From contig JAHZFJ010000044.1 of assembly GCA_019421365.1 (NCBI GenBank), forward strand, positions 1-22,920: a stretch of DNA of 22,920 nt, given 5' to 3'. This document shows, piece after piece, positions 8,266 to 16,791 of this stretch (the stretch's first letter is position 1; each line of letters opens with the position of its first letter). The DNA is from Lachnospiraceae bacterium (lineage in GTDB: Bacteria > Bacillota > Clostridia > Lachnospirales > Lachnospiraceae). The notes beneath the pieces were generated by a model. The model saw only the letters and a list, made by a program, of their open reading frames with translations. It made no database searches and had not been told where the DNA came from. A program made the position numbers and the translations under genes.

Positions 8266-9258
8266 ATGCAATTAAAGAATTTTCAATATAATAAAATTCT
8301 TAGAGAGTATGACAAACGTCAATTAGATAATAGGCATGAATTAGAGGAACGTATTAATCGAATCTACTCTATTTTACCTGAATTAAAAGAAATTGATGAC
8401 CAGATTGTATCAAACTCCATTCAAAGTGCTAAACTATCTTTAATGGGTGACGATCAGTCTCTAAGCTCATTGGCAGATCGCAATATGGATTTATCCATGC
8501 GCAAAATTGAGATTCTTACTGAAAACGGATATCCTCCTAATTATCTTATGCCAACCTATCACTGTGAAGATTGCAAAGATACCGGATATATCGAAAATGA
8601 GAAATGTCATTGTTTTAAACAAGCCATTGTTGATCTTCTCTATTCGCAGTCCAATATTAAAGGGGTTATGGAGCAGGAGAATTTCTCAACTTTTCGTTAT
8701 GATTTCTACACAGATTCCTATATAGAAGAAACCACGAAGTTAACACCTCTGGCCAATATTAAGAAAGTAATTTCAAGCTGCAAAGAATATATTGATAATT
8801 TTGATTCTACTTATTCCAATCTACTACTGTATGGCAACGCTGGTGTTGGCAAGACTTTCTTAGCTAACTGTATTGCAAAAGAATTATTAGACCGTTCTCA
8901 TACGGTTATCTACCTAACCGCTTTTCAACTCTTTGATATACTTGAGAAAAACAAGTTTAATAAAGATCAAGAAAAAAGTGAAGCAAATGAACAGTTTGAA
9001 TATATCTTAGATTGCGATTTACTTATAATTGATGACCTTGGCACAGAACTTAATAATAGTTTCGTAACCTCTCAATTGTATCTATGCATCAACGAACGCC
9101 ATCTGCGCAAGAAATCAACTATAATATCAACCAATCTATCTTGGGATAATTTGAATACAAATTACAGTGAACGTATTTTTTCTAGGATCGCAAGTAATTA
9201 TCGTCTTTTGAAGATTGTTGGAGATGATATTAGAATAAAGAAAGCATTTTCTACTTAA
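8266..9258 (+). CDS. DnaI/DnaC-like AAA+ helicase loader
   Basis: This 330-residue ATPase is predicted to load the replicative helicase onto DNA. It has an N-terminal helical region, a zinc-ribbon-like cluster with Cys100, Cys103, Cys114 and Cys116, a Walker A motif GNAGVGKT (190-197), Walker B LLIIDDLG (252-259), a sensor-1 IISTN (286-290) and an arginine-containing SERIFSRI (301-308). The N-terminal zinc module resembles DnaI, whose N-terminal domain binds helicase. AGGAGG (8251-8256), overlapping the stop of the upstream gene, selects the ATG at 8266; the nearby ATG at 8262 is in another frame. It shares an operon with the DnaB-like protein. IstB-type transposition ATPases have a similar fold, but the zinc module and partner make that unlikely. 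Confidence 0.9.
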   Translation: MQLKNFQYNKILREYDKRQLDNRHELEERINRIYSILPELKEIDDQIVSNSIQSAKLSLMGDDQSLSSLADRNMDLSMRKIEILTENGYPPNYLMPTYHCEDCKDTGYIENEKCHCFKQAIVDLLYSQSNIKGVMEQENFSTFRYDFYTDSYIEETTKLTPLANIKKVISSCKEYIDNFDSTYSNLLLYGNAGVGKTFLANCIAKELLDRSHTVIYLTAFQLFDILEKNKFNKDQEKSEANEQFEYILDCDLLIIDDLGTELNNSFVTSQLYLCINERHLRKKSTIISTNLSWDNLNTNYSERIFSRIASNYRLLKIVGDDIRIKKAFST

Positions 9259-9273
9259 TTTTCATTATACGCC

Positions 9274-9302
9274 TTGACTTGCGTGAAACATAATGGTATA
9301 AA
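9274..9302 (+). promoter_or_regulatory. Promoter of the PRPP synthetase gene
   Basis: TTGACT (9274-9279), a 17-bp spacer and TATAAA (9297-9302). Transcription would start near 9309, leaving too little leader for the first in-frame ATG at 9318 to be used well. Confidence 0.7.
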
Positions 9303-9362
9303 TTTAGTGGACATTTTATGACACGTGTATACAACCGTTTACATTTTATGGAGGACGAAGTA

Positions 9363-10532
9363 ATGCCACAACAAGAAAAATTAACTGAAACAATTCCAGT
9401 AGGAACGCTGGGAATCATCGCTTTAGAAAGTAGTTCAAATCTTGGAGAAAAAGTAAATGACTACCTAGTAGAGTGGAGAAAGGAAAGAGAAAGTGAACAC
9501 AAGTCTTCAATAGCATTTGCTGGCTATCAAAGAGACTCTTATCTAATCAACGCATCTTGCCCTCGTTTTGGTTCAGGTGAAGCTAAAGGTACTATCAGTG
9601 AATCTGTACGTGGTACTGACCTTTATCTATTAGTTGATGTATGTAACCATAGCCTTACTTATAACATGAGTGGCCATGTAAATCATATGTCACCAGATGA
9701 TCACTATCAAGATTTAAAACGTATTATCGCAGCCGTTGGCGGAAAAGCTAGAAGAATTACTGTCATCATGCCTTTCTTATACGAAGGTAGACAACATAAA
9801 CGTAGCTCTAGAGAATCTTTAGACTGTGCACTTGCACTTCAAGAATTAACGAATATGGGTGTTGAAAGTATTATTACTTTTGATGCACATGATCCTCGTG
9901 TTCAAAACTCAATTCCTTTAAAGAGTTTCGAAACAATTAAACCAACTTATCAATTTATCAAAGCTTTACTTCAAAATGTACCTGACTTAAAGGTAAACGC
10001 TAAAGATATGATGATTATCAGCCCTGATGAAGGCGCTATGGGACGAGCAGTATACTTCGCTAACGTACTTGGCGTGGATATGGGTATGTTCTATAAACGT
10101 CGTGATTATACTAAAATCGTTAATGGACGTAACCCAATCGTGGCACATGAATTCTTAGGAACTGACGTAGAAGGTAAAGATGTTGTTATTATCGATGATA
10201 TGATTTCTTCTGGTGAAAGTATGCTTGATGTAGCTGCTGAACTTAAGAGAAGAAAAGCTGGAAGAATCTTTGTAGCTGCAACATTTGGTCTATTTACAAA
10301 CGGGTTTGACAAATTTGATGAAGCTTATGAACAAGGATTAATCTATAGAGTTATTACAACTAACCTTGTTTACCAACCAGCTGAATTATTAACAAAAGAA
10401 TACTATATCACTGCAGATATGAGTAAATACGTTGCATTATTAATCGATACCTTAAACCATGATGCATCTATCAGTGATTTGTTAAATCCAACAGAAAGAA
10501 TTCAAAACATCATTAATCAATATAAAAAATAA
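9363..10532 (+). CDS. prs: Ribose-phosphate pyrophosphokinase (PRPP synthetase)
   Basis: The enzyme transfers pyrophosphate from ATP to ribose-5-phosphate, giving PRPP for purine, pyrimidine, NAD, histidine and tryptophan synthesis. The product is about 389 residues, longer than the usual 310-320 of classical Prs. Visible signatures are the metal/catalytic-region segment TFDAHDPRVQNS and the PRPP-binding loop DVVIIDDMISSGES, both typical of the family. In-frame ATGs exist at 9318, 9348 and 9363. I chose 9363 because GGAGG (9350-9354) lies eight bases upstream and the promoter would leave almost no leader for 9318. It has its own promoter and a terminator shared with the convergent PBP gene. 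It is probably a longer Prs subfamily seen in Clostridia. Confidence 0.9.
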   Translation: MPQQEKLTETIPVGTLGIIALESSSNLGEKVNDYLVEWRKERESEHKSSIAFAGYQRDSYLINASCPRFGSGEAKGTISESVRGTDLYLLVDVCNHSLTYNMSGHVNHMSPDDHYQDLKRIIAAVGGKARRITVIMPFLYEGRQHKRSSRESLDCALALQELTNMGVESIITFDAHDPRVQNSIPLKSFETIKPTYQFIKALLQNVPDLKVNAKDMMIISPDEGAMGRAVYFANVLGVDMGMFYKRRDYTKIVNGRNPIVAHEFLGTDVEGKDVVIIDDMISSGESMLDVAAELKRRKAGRIFVAATFGLFTNGFDKFDEAYEQGLIYRVITTNLVYQPAELLTKEYYITADMSKYVALLIDTLNHDASISDLLNPTERIQNIINQYKK

Positions 10533-10551
10533 TATTCCATAAAATTGTTTA

Positions 10552-10595
10552 AAAAGAGACATAATTATGATATTACACATAATTATGTCTCTTTT
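10552..10595. terminator. Bidirectional terminator between prs and the PBP gene
   Basis: A perfect 18-bp inverted repeat (10552-10569 and 10578-10595) with an 8-nt loop sits between the convergent genes. The arms start and end in A/T runs, so it can terminate both prs and the minus-strand PBP gene, whose stop codon is nine bases away. Confidence 0.88.
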
Positions 10596-10603
10596 ATTAA
10601 TCT

Positions 10604-13183
10604 CTATTGAGTTCCTGATCCATCATCAACAATATCATTGTTTCCATTATCAGGTGGTGTTATGTCTTCTGGTTCATCAACGACTCCATCTTCATCATCT
10701 GGTATCATTCCATCATCACCGTCATCTATTATGCCATCATCGACATCGGGAACATCTGTATCATCGGTACCTCCTGATGAGCCTTGGTTTCCAGACCCTG
10801 AACCATCTGGCCTATCTGGTTTTTGTATATCATCAGGTTGCTGTGTCTCATCCTCATTGTCCTCAGAATCTTCTATTATTCCACCCTGATCATCTGTGAT
10901 TTCATCTTCTTCATCCTCTTCCGGCTCAACTTCCTCTGTCTCCCCTTGTAAGATGTCTTCTTTTGGTCTTGTATCTACATATTCAGGGAATGTCCTACTA
11001 TCAAGTCCCTCATGGATTTGCGTCATGAAGTCATACCATATCTGACCTGGATAAGTGGATCCCATTAATCCATCTAGTTTCTGTGGCATATCATAACCTA
11101 CCCACACACTTGTTGTGTAGTATGGTGTATATCCAACAAACCAACCATCTTTTCTTTCATTTGTTGTTCCAGTCTTACCTGCAGTAGCCATACCAGGAAT
11201 ACTTAATCCCTTACCTGTTCCGTACTTAACTACACCAGTCAGTATATCTGTCATCATTCTTGTAGCGTTCTTATCATAAACCTGATAATCGCTCTTTTCA
11301 CTACCTACAATTACATTTCCTTCCGCATCTGTAATCTTTACGATACATGTTGGTTCACGGTAGATTCCATCATTCGCAAGTGTTGCGAACCCAGATGCCA
11401 TCTCTACTGCACTAACACCGTTAGTAAAGCCACCTAACGAAGCCGCTGGATAATAATCATTCTTATCAATCTTAGCGAAATTCATTCTTTTCAGATAACG
11501 TAGTCCAACCTTCGGTGTAATCTCTTCAAACAACTTCCAAGCTATTGTATTCTTAGATTGCTCTACTGCTTTACGTAATGTTATCTTACCTGAGTAAACA
11601 CCATTCGAATTGCTAGGACCTCCTTCAAACTTCTGATCGATTACTATTTCATCTGGATAATGTCCATTTTCTAAGGCAGGTGTATATACAATTAAAGGTT
11701 TAATTGCACTTCCTGGTTGTCTATAACTTTGGAAAGCACGGTTTAGAGTATATCCTGTACTCTTTTGCTTTCTACCACCTACAATTGCTGTAACATAGCC
11801 AGTCTCATTATCGATGCATACTGCGGAGCTTTGTAATTTATACACACCATCATCTGTTACATCTGTAAACTTCGCTAGTGCCTCATCTACTGAATTCTGA
11901 AGAAGCTTTTGCTGTGTCATATCTATTGAGGTATAGATACGATAACCAGCTCTATATAGTGATTGTTGACATTCATTATATAGCTCTTTATATCTTTCCT
12001 TATAATCTGCTTCATCCTCTTCAGATTCAAATTCAGAACGGAAAGTAAACCCATTTGCTTGCATTAAAGCTCTAGTTGCAGAATGATTTACATATGTTTC
12101 TACATAATCTTTCTTATTAATCTTCTTAATGTCTAGCGTTATTTCTTGATCATTAGCTTCCTGATACTCTGATTGCGATATCTTGCCATCTTCGTACATT
12201 TGCTTTAAGATTCTATTTCTTCTTGTTATGGTATTATCATAATTATCAATAGGATCAAATACCGTTGGGTTGTTTGGTATTGCACATAGAAAAGCTATTT
12301 CTGATAATGTCAATTTGTCTACCTCTTTACTAAAATAACCTTCACTTGCTGCTTGAATACCATAATATCCATTAGCAAAGTAGACGTTATTAATATAAAA
12401 TTCAAGGATTTGCCATTTTTCATATTTCTTCTCTAACTCAGTCGCAATAAAGATTTCTTGAACCTTACGCTCCCAACTAACCGTATGAGTTAAGAAAATA
12501 TTACGGCTTAACTGCTGGGTTATAGTACTTGCTCCTTGCTTTATAGCTCCCTTATTCTTGATTAATGCCAATACAGCTCTTATATTGGCTTTAAGATCCA
12601 CTCCCTTATGCTTAAGGAAATTCTTATCCTCAATTGTTATGAAAGCGTCAACAACTTCTTGTGGTATATCAGAGTAATCAAGGTAATATAGATCCTTCTC
12701 TCCTTTTAATTCTGATATAACCTTTCCATTCGCCCCATATACTATACTAGTCTCGGTAGCTCGGAACGTATCTAATGTCGATTCACTAACAAACTGTCTC
12801 GCTTCTGATTGCATCTGCAAGATACTCTTACCATACTTGTTGTAAAACAACAGTATTAGGATGAACACTGCAATTAACATTACTAGACATAATACCTTAC
12901 CTGCAAATTTCATATGATGCAGTACCGGATGTTTCTTTCTAAACTTAATTGCTTTCTCTCTCTTTAATTGTTTCTTGGTTTTCGGTGTTTTTTTCCCATT
13001 TGATGTAGTACGCGTTTGTCCACTACTATTTGATGTGGTACGAGTTGGAGTTGTTCTACCTGATGTACCACGGTTTCCTCCGGTAGTCGCCGAACGATTG
13101 GTCGTTCCCTTACTTGTTGTAGACTGGTTTCTCCCCCGAGTACCATTACTTTTGTTTCCATTGTTTCTACTATCATTGTTCAT
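10604..13183 (-). CDS. Class A penicillin-binding protein (PBP1A family)
   Basis: This 859-residue bifunctional enzyme polymerises glycan strands and crosslinks peptides outside the membrane. Order: a Ser/Thr/Asn/Gly/Arg-rich cytoplasmic tail (1-65), a Lys/Arg patch, one transmembrane helix (about 97-113), a GT51 glycosyltransferase (about 140-320) with the catalytic Glu185 in IEDKNFLKHKG, then a transpeptidase with nucleophile Ser492 in SAIK (492-495), SKN (543-545) and KTG (670-672). All catalytic motifs are intact. The last 110 residues are an Asp/Glu/Gly/Pro-rich acidic tail with no recognisable domain. A ribosome binding site AAGGG lies just upstream of the ATG. A palindrome and a second dyad lie in the promoter-proximal region (13199-13255). 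It is monocistronic by appearance. Confidence 0.95.
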   Translation of the reverse strand: MNNDSRNNGNKSNGTRGRNQSTTSKGTTNRSATTGGNRGTSGRTTPTRTTSNSSGQTRTTSNGKKTPKTKKQLKREKAIKFRKKHPVLHHMKFAGKVLCLVMLIAVFILILLFYNKYGKSILQMQSEARQFVSESTLDTFRATETSIVYGANGKVISELKGEKDLYYLDYSDIPQEVVDAFITIEDKNFLKHKGVDLKANIRAVLALIKNKGAIKQGASTITQQLSRNIFLTHTVSWERKVQEIFIATELEKKYEKWQILEFYINNVYFANGYYGIQAASEGYFSKEVDKLTLSEIAFLCAIPNNPTVFDPIDNYDNTITRRNRILKQMYEDGKISQSEYQEANDQEITLDIKKINKKDYVETYVNHSATRALMQANGFTFRSEFESEEDEADYKERYKELYNECQQSLYRAGYRIYTSIDMTQQKLLQNSVDEALAKFTDVTDDGVYKLQSSAVCIDNETGYVTAIVGGRKQKSTGYTLNRAFQSYRQPGSAIKPLIVYTPALENGHYPDEIVIDQKFEGGPSNSNGVYSGKITLRKAVEQSKNTIAWKLFEEITPKVGLRYLKRMNFAKIDKNDYYPAASLGGFTNGVSAVEMASGFATLANDGIYREPTCIVKITDAEGNVIVGSEKSDYQVYDKNATRMMTDILTGVVKYGTGKGLSIPGMATAGKTGTTNERKDGWFVGYTPYYTTSVWVGYDMPQKLDGLMGSTYPGQIWYDFMTQIHEGLDSRTFPEYVDTRPKEDILQGETEEVEPEEDEEDEITDDQGGIIEDSEDNEDETQQPDDIQKPDRPDGSGSGNQGSSGGTDDTDVPDVDDGIIDDGDDGMIPDDEDGVVDEPEDITPPDNGNNDIVDDGSGTQ

Positions 13184-13198
13184 ACTTATACCCTTGCC

Positions 13199-13255
13199 TA
13201 TTGTAAGTACACTTACAATACTGCTCCAATAATAATGTGTGAAGTCTTTTCACAC
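13199..13255 (-). promoter_or_regulatory. Two dyads upstream of the PBP gene (possible operators)
   Basis: A dyad with 10-bp perfect arms (TATTGTAAGT and ACTTACAATA) and a 2-bp centre lies at 13199-13220, about 16 bases before the PBP start codon. A second, with 7-bp arms GTGTGAA/TTCACAC and a 5-bp centre, lies at 13237-13255. The first has the size and symmetry of a dimeric repressor site, or could fold in the 5' UTR next to the ribosome binding site. The regulator is not known. Confidence 0.45.
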
Positions 13256-13312
13256 TAGACCCTTTTACTAAAATACTTTGAAGCATATTCCTTTCTACAT
13301 TATTACTTGATT

Positions 13313-13381
13313 AGGAAATTGCAAACTCTATGCAGTTAATAAAGTATACTTTATTAACGGAGAAGAGTTTCGCAATTACCT
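13313..13381. repeat. Nested palindrome between the PBP and YhaN genes
   Basis: The centre is a perfect 22-bp palindrome (13336-13357, half-site TTAATAAAGTA). It is enclosed by imperfect 17/18-nt arms (13313-13329 and 13364-13381) with one mismatch and one bulge, which share ATTGC near their ends. The structure begins ten bases past the stop of the minus-strand YhaN-like gene, so it may be that operon's terminator, but the inner palindrome and absence of a clear U tract are unusual for one. Confidence 0.6.
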
Positions 13382-13390
13382 ATTATTACT

Positions 13391-15367
13391 TTATAATTCG
13401 ATATAGTTATATGGAATCTGATGTTTATCTAATGCTTGCCGTTCCCTATTGTGGCAAGTAAAGATAAGGATCTGACGTGATGTTCTTGATGCTAGTTCAC
13501 GTATAGTCTCTTCTAATCGGTCATCATCATAGTATACGAAAGCATCGTCTAGTATTAGAGGCATCTCTTTATCCTTTAAAAGAAGGTCTGCTGCCACCAA
13601 ACGCAGCGCCAGATATAATTGTTCCATGGTACCTGTACTTAAGTACTCCATAGGAACAAAATCGCTTCCTTTCACTATTTTCATATTTAGTTTTTCATCG
13701 ACCTTTACATCATAGCAATTACCCAGCGTAAATGCAGTCGAAATCTCTGAAATGGATTTATTTAACTTCTCTCCGAAATCGTCATGAATGGAAGCTGCTA
13801 GTTCTTGAATAATCTGAATACTAACATCAATAGCTGTTAATTCTATATCTTCCTTCTTTCGTCTTTCCATAAGTTCGTCACGCAATGCTCTTTTCTTAGC
13901 ATAATCTGCAATACTATCTTCTAATCTAGAAAACTCCCATCTTAACTTTTCTTTCTTAGTACCTGCAGTTTCTATTAGACGAATAACTTCTTTTTCTCTA
14001 GCTTGTTTTTGTTGTAATACATCCTTTTGTTTACTTAATTGACTTGCTAATTTATCGATTTCTTGATGCATTATTTTCATTGTTTCTGAATTCACTTCAT
14101 TCATAGCAACAACTTTATTTGCATATGTTAATATGTCTTCTTCTTGGGATTGCATCCTTGTTAGGAGGCGCTTACTTATCTCTTGATATTCTTTTAAAGC
14201 TTGATTCCCTTGTAGCTTCTCTATATTACTTATCGGCCGTATTGCTGGTTTTTCTTCAATAGGAATCTTCTTCTTTTTATTCACAATTAACTGTACCAGT
14301 AGGATACTAATTGTAAGCAATGCAGTTAATGCAATAATAATTCCCTTATAAAGACTTGTGAGTGGCACAAAGATACATATTAGACAACTAATAACCACTA
14401 GACATGCACTAAGTAGATACCCTGTGTGACTCTTTGCTTTATTCCTTGGTTCCACCTGATTAGGCGTACTATTCTCCAATGTTACCGGTTTATCTTGCTC
14501 TTGGTTTATACCACTCTCCCAAGCCTTTATATGTTGTATAACTTGGTAATAGTAATCTCGGCAATCTCTAAGACTCTGATATTTTTCTACAATTAAATCG
14601 TATTCTTTCACATAAGAATCAAGAATCTGTAGTTTCTGAAGATATGCTCCATCTATCTTACAACTCTCTTTTTCTAGATTTAATGCTTGAATCTCCTTAT
14701 CAAAGCCAAGTATCTGTCGCTCTAATTCCTTCAACATGAAATCTGTTGCTTGAATTTGTTGTAATTCCGTATTCAGTTCTTTAACTTGCTGTTTCGTTTG
14801 TTTAGATTCAATCTCTTTCTTTCTTGTCTGTAATTCTTTAATAGCTTGATTAACATTTACCTCACTAGACTGTGTCGTTGACATATTCGTAATATAGTCA
14901 TTGATCCGAAAGGCTAGCTCTTTGCTTGTTGTCATTTGTTGTTGCGCTACATAGACAGTATTACTGTAATTGTTTTCTGTTAATCCCTCTATAAAACAAC
15001 CGCCTCTTTGCTCCCTATATGGAACTTCTCTACCAGTATCCTTATTAATAATCTGAACCGATTTCTCTTCCTTATATAGATTTCGTTTAATTAGATACGA
15101 AACTCCCTCAACGGTTATTTCCATTTCTCCATCATACAAGGTTGGCGTATCCCACGGTTTATATCTGGTATACACATCAAAGCTTGTTCGGCCTCTTTGT
15201 TTATCAATACCAAATAACATTCCTTTTATAAAGGTATGTATCGTACTTTTACCAGCCTCATTGGTTCCATATATAAGGTTTATACCTTCTTGTAATTCTA
15301 TCTTCTCGTCCTGAAATTTACCAAAGTGTTTTAGCCCTAATGAATTTATAATCATATGAATAAACAT
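13391..15367 (-). CDS. YhaN-like (Rad50/SbcC-type) AAA ATPase with membrane segments
   Basis: This 658-residue SMC-like ATPase is predicted to work with the adjacent nuclease in DNA end processing. It has Walker A GTNEAGKST (34-42), a long coiled coil (about 170-270), two hydrophobic segments (about 316-335 and 342-362) where a Rad50 hinge would be, a returning coiled coil (about 390-510), the ABC signature region YLSTGTMEQLYLALRL (575-590), Walker B PLILDDAF (603-610) and an H-loop FTCHNRE (636-642). The pairing resembles B. subtilis YhaO-YhaN, though I recall YhaN as considerably longer. The ATG at 15367 is very close to AGAAGGGAG; an in-frame ATG at 15355 matches family N-termini (MIINSLGLKHFGKF) and may be the true start. 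It lies 25 bp after its partner gene. Confidence 0.87.
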   Translation of the reverse strand: MFIHMIINSLGLKHFGKFQDEKIELQEGINLIYGTNEAGKSTIHTFIKGMLFGIDKQRGRTSFDVYTRYKPWDTPTLYDGEMEITVEGVSYLIKRNLYKEEKSVQIINKDTGREVPYREQRGGCFIEGLTENNYSNTVYVAQQQMTTSKELAFRINDYITNMSTTQSSEVNVNQAIKELQTRKKEIESKQTKQQVKELNTELQQIQATDFMLKELERQILGFDKEIQALNLEKESCKIDGAYLQKLQILDSYVKEYDLIVEKYQSLRDCRDYYYQVIQHIKAWESGINQEQDKPVTLENSTPNQVEPRNKAKSHTGYLLSACLVVISCLICIFVPLTSLYKGIIIALTALLTISILLVQLIVNKKKKIPIEEKPAIRPISNIEKLQGNQALKEYQEISKRLLTRMQSQEEDILTYANKVVAMNEVNSETMKIMHQEIDKLASQLSKQKDVLQQKQAREKEVIRLIETAGTKKEKLRWEFSRLEDSIADYAKKRALRDELMERRKKEDIELTAIDVSIQIIQELAASIHDDFGEKLNKSISEISTAFTLGNCYDVKVDEKLNMKIVKGSDFVPMEYLSTGTMEQLYLALRLVAADLLLKDKEMPLILDDAFVYYDDDRLEETIRELASRTSRQILIFTCHNRERQALDKHQIPYNYIEL

Positions 15368-15392
15368 GCTCCCTTCTAAAGTCGCTCCTGTA

Positions 15393-16451
15393 TTACAGTT
15401 TCATTAAGGCTTTTACCCCTAGATATAACGCTTTATCAATAACTTCATCATCATATTCCAAACTCTGAATCTTGTCTATAAACATTCCAATAATATTATC
15501 TTTGTTCTCTAAACATAACTCATCAAAATTATAATCAGGTAAGGTGTGATCCTCTACCTGAGCTATATGGCCAAGCGTTAATAATTCTTCCTCTTCAAAA
15601 GTTATATCAACATCTCTAGCACCTTCTAACGTAATGCTATATATATGATTCTTACCCTTAAGGCGAATCTGTTCCCTGATACCATCCATAACTTCTAGCT
15701 GAGTCATATGCGGCTTAACTTCTATCTCAATAGGTATATATTGCCTCCTGCTACATGGTACGAACTTTATATCCGTATGATATTCGTCACCTAATTTAAT
15801 AATCTCGCCTTGTATATAGCCATGTTCTCCGGTTTCCGTCCTATCAAGTGGCTCTAGTGAACCTGGATATGCCATCTGATTAGTGAACAAAGCGGGTTTA
15901 TGAATATGCCCTAATGCTACATACGTATATCCAAGTGATTCAATTATCTTTCGATCAATGGGAATATCCTTTTCATCACCACCGTGCGCTAATAGAATTG
16001 ATATCTCTTGATTCTTAAGCAGAACGGATTGATGATACTTTGGCTCTGTAATATCTCTTGTAAAATAACTTAATCCGAATACTCTAGTATTCAATTCCTT
16101 AATATAAAAATCTGTAAGCTCTTCTTGATAGAACATATGCACATGATCTGCCCAAGGAAAATGCATATAATTTGAAGTCTGACTTATATAATCATGATTA
16201 CCTGCCATCATTACCACATGTGTCCTTGTTAGGCGCTTAAAAAGGTAATTCACTTCCTTCAACTCTCTTAATAAGGGCTGTTTATGAAACAAATCGCCTG
16301 CGATTAATAACAAATCAATGGATTCTTTCTCACATTGGTTTACAACATCCTCAAATGTTCTCCATATCTCCTTACTTCTGTCTTGGCTCCAATCTCTTCT
16401 AAGATCTGGTTGCATCCCTAGATGCACATCTGCCAAATGAATAAATCGCAT
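15393..16451 (-). CDS. YhaO/SbcD-like DNA repair exonuclease
   Basis: This 352-residue metallophosphoesterase nuclease of the Mre11/SbcD/YhaO type probably trims DNA ends with the ATPase encoded next to it. All metal-binding motifs are visible: ADVH (7-10), AGDLFHK (51-57), GNHD (84-87), AHGG (155-158) and GHIHKP (181-186). The C-terminal 120 residues would form the capping and partner-binding region. A GGGAG ribosome binding site precedes the ATG. It is the first gene of a two-gene operon with a good promoter at 16512-16540. Confidence 0.92.
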   Translation of the reverse strand: MRFIHLADVHLGMQPDLRRDWSQDRSKEIWRTFEDVVNQCEKESIDLLLIAGDLFHKQPLLRELKEVNYLFKRLTRTHVVMMAGNHDYISQTSNYMHFPWADHVHMFYQEELTDFYIKELNTRVFGLSYFTRDITEPKYHQSVLLKNQEISILLAHGGDEKDIPIDRKIIESLGYTYVALGHIHKPALFTNQMAYPGSLEPLDRTETGEHGYIQGEIIKLGDEYHTDIKFVPCSRRQYIPIEIEVKPHMTQLEVMDGIREQIRLKGKNHIYSITLEGARDVDITFEEEELLTLGHIAQVEDHTLPDYNFDELCLENKDNIIGMFIDKIQSLEYDDEVIDKALYLGVKALMKL

Positions 16452-16511
16452 CTTATCACTCCCTTACTTATAACATTGGATAGTCTCTCCCATATTCCAT
16501 ATATGCATAGA

Positions 16512-16540
16512 ATTATATCATACTGAGCAGTGACTGACAA
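16512..16540 (-). promoter_or_regulatory. Promoter of the YhaO-YhaN operon
   Basis: Minus strand: TTGTCA (16535-16540), a 17-bp spacer and TATAAT (16512-16517), about 60 bases upstream of the start codon. Confidence 0.7.
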
Positions 16541-16562
16541 TGCAAAGCGAACGTTTGTTTCC

Positions 16563-16604
16563 TTAATATTCCCTTAATATTTTCTTAATTCTAATTAGTA
16601 TACT
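16563..16604 (+). promoter_or_regulatory. Pho-box-like repeats with an orphan -10 box
   Basis: TTAATA at 16563 and 16574 and TTAATT at 16585 form three direct repeats with an exact 11-bp period. A TATACT lies at 16599-16604 with no recognisable -35. PhoP of Bacillus binds TTAACA-like repeats spaced 11 bp and substitutes for a -35 element. No plus-strand protein gene follows; the YhaO-YhaN promoter lies about 22 bp away on the other strand. Assignment to PhoP is inference. Confidence 0.35.
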
Positions 16605-16610
16605 CTTTAA

Positions 16611-16733
16611 ATATGTTATTTTTGTGGCTATCTTTCTAGGGTTAATTGTACTAATATGAATCAATCTAAGCATCAATACATTTCCTAGAAAAGAAAAAGG
16701 TACATAACGATTTTACTCGTCATGTACCTTTTT
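16611..16733 (+). ncRNA. Candidate small RNA of about 120 nt
   Basis: If the -10 at 16599-16604 is used, a transcript would run from about 16611 to the hairpin at 16694-16733. It contains an 8-bp stem (TTTCTAGG 16633-16640 with CCTAGAAA 16684-16691) immediately before the terminator and only a 10-codon ORF without a ribosome binding site. The rest of the 340-bp gap between the YhaO and QueT genes shows nothing else. Speculative. Confidence 0.3.
16694..16733. terminator. Terminator of queT, possibly bidirectional
   Basis: A 17-bp inverted repeat (16694-16710 and 16717-16733) with one G-U-compatible position and a 6-nt loop. The arms begin in five A and end in five T, so it can act on both strands. 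It lies 58 bases past the queT stop codon. Confidence 0.8.
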
Positions 16734-16791
16734 CCCACATCACCTGTGTATTGACCTTGTTTTTGTTCTAAACAAATTAATATATCTTTAA

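Noticed and set aside
9318..9362. Upstream start codons for PRPP synthetase at 9318 and 9348
   Set aside because: 9318 lies about nine bases from the predicted transcript start and has no ribosome binding site; GGAGG (9350-9354) fits only the ATG at 9363.
10567..10899. Plus-strand His/Leu-rich and Ser/Pro-rich ORFs
   Set aside because: They are the antisense of the low-complexity acidic tail of the PBP and have no ribosome binding site.
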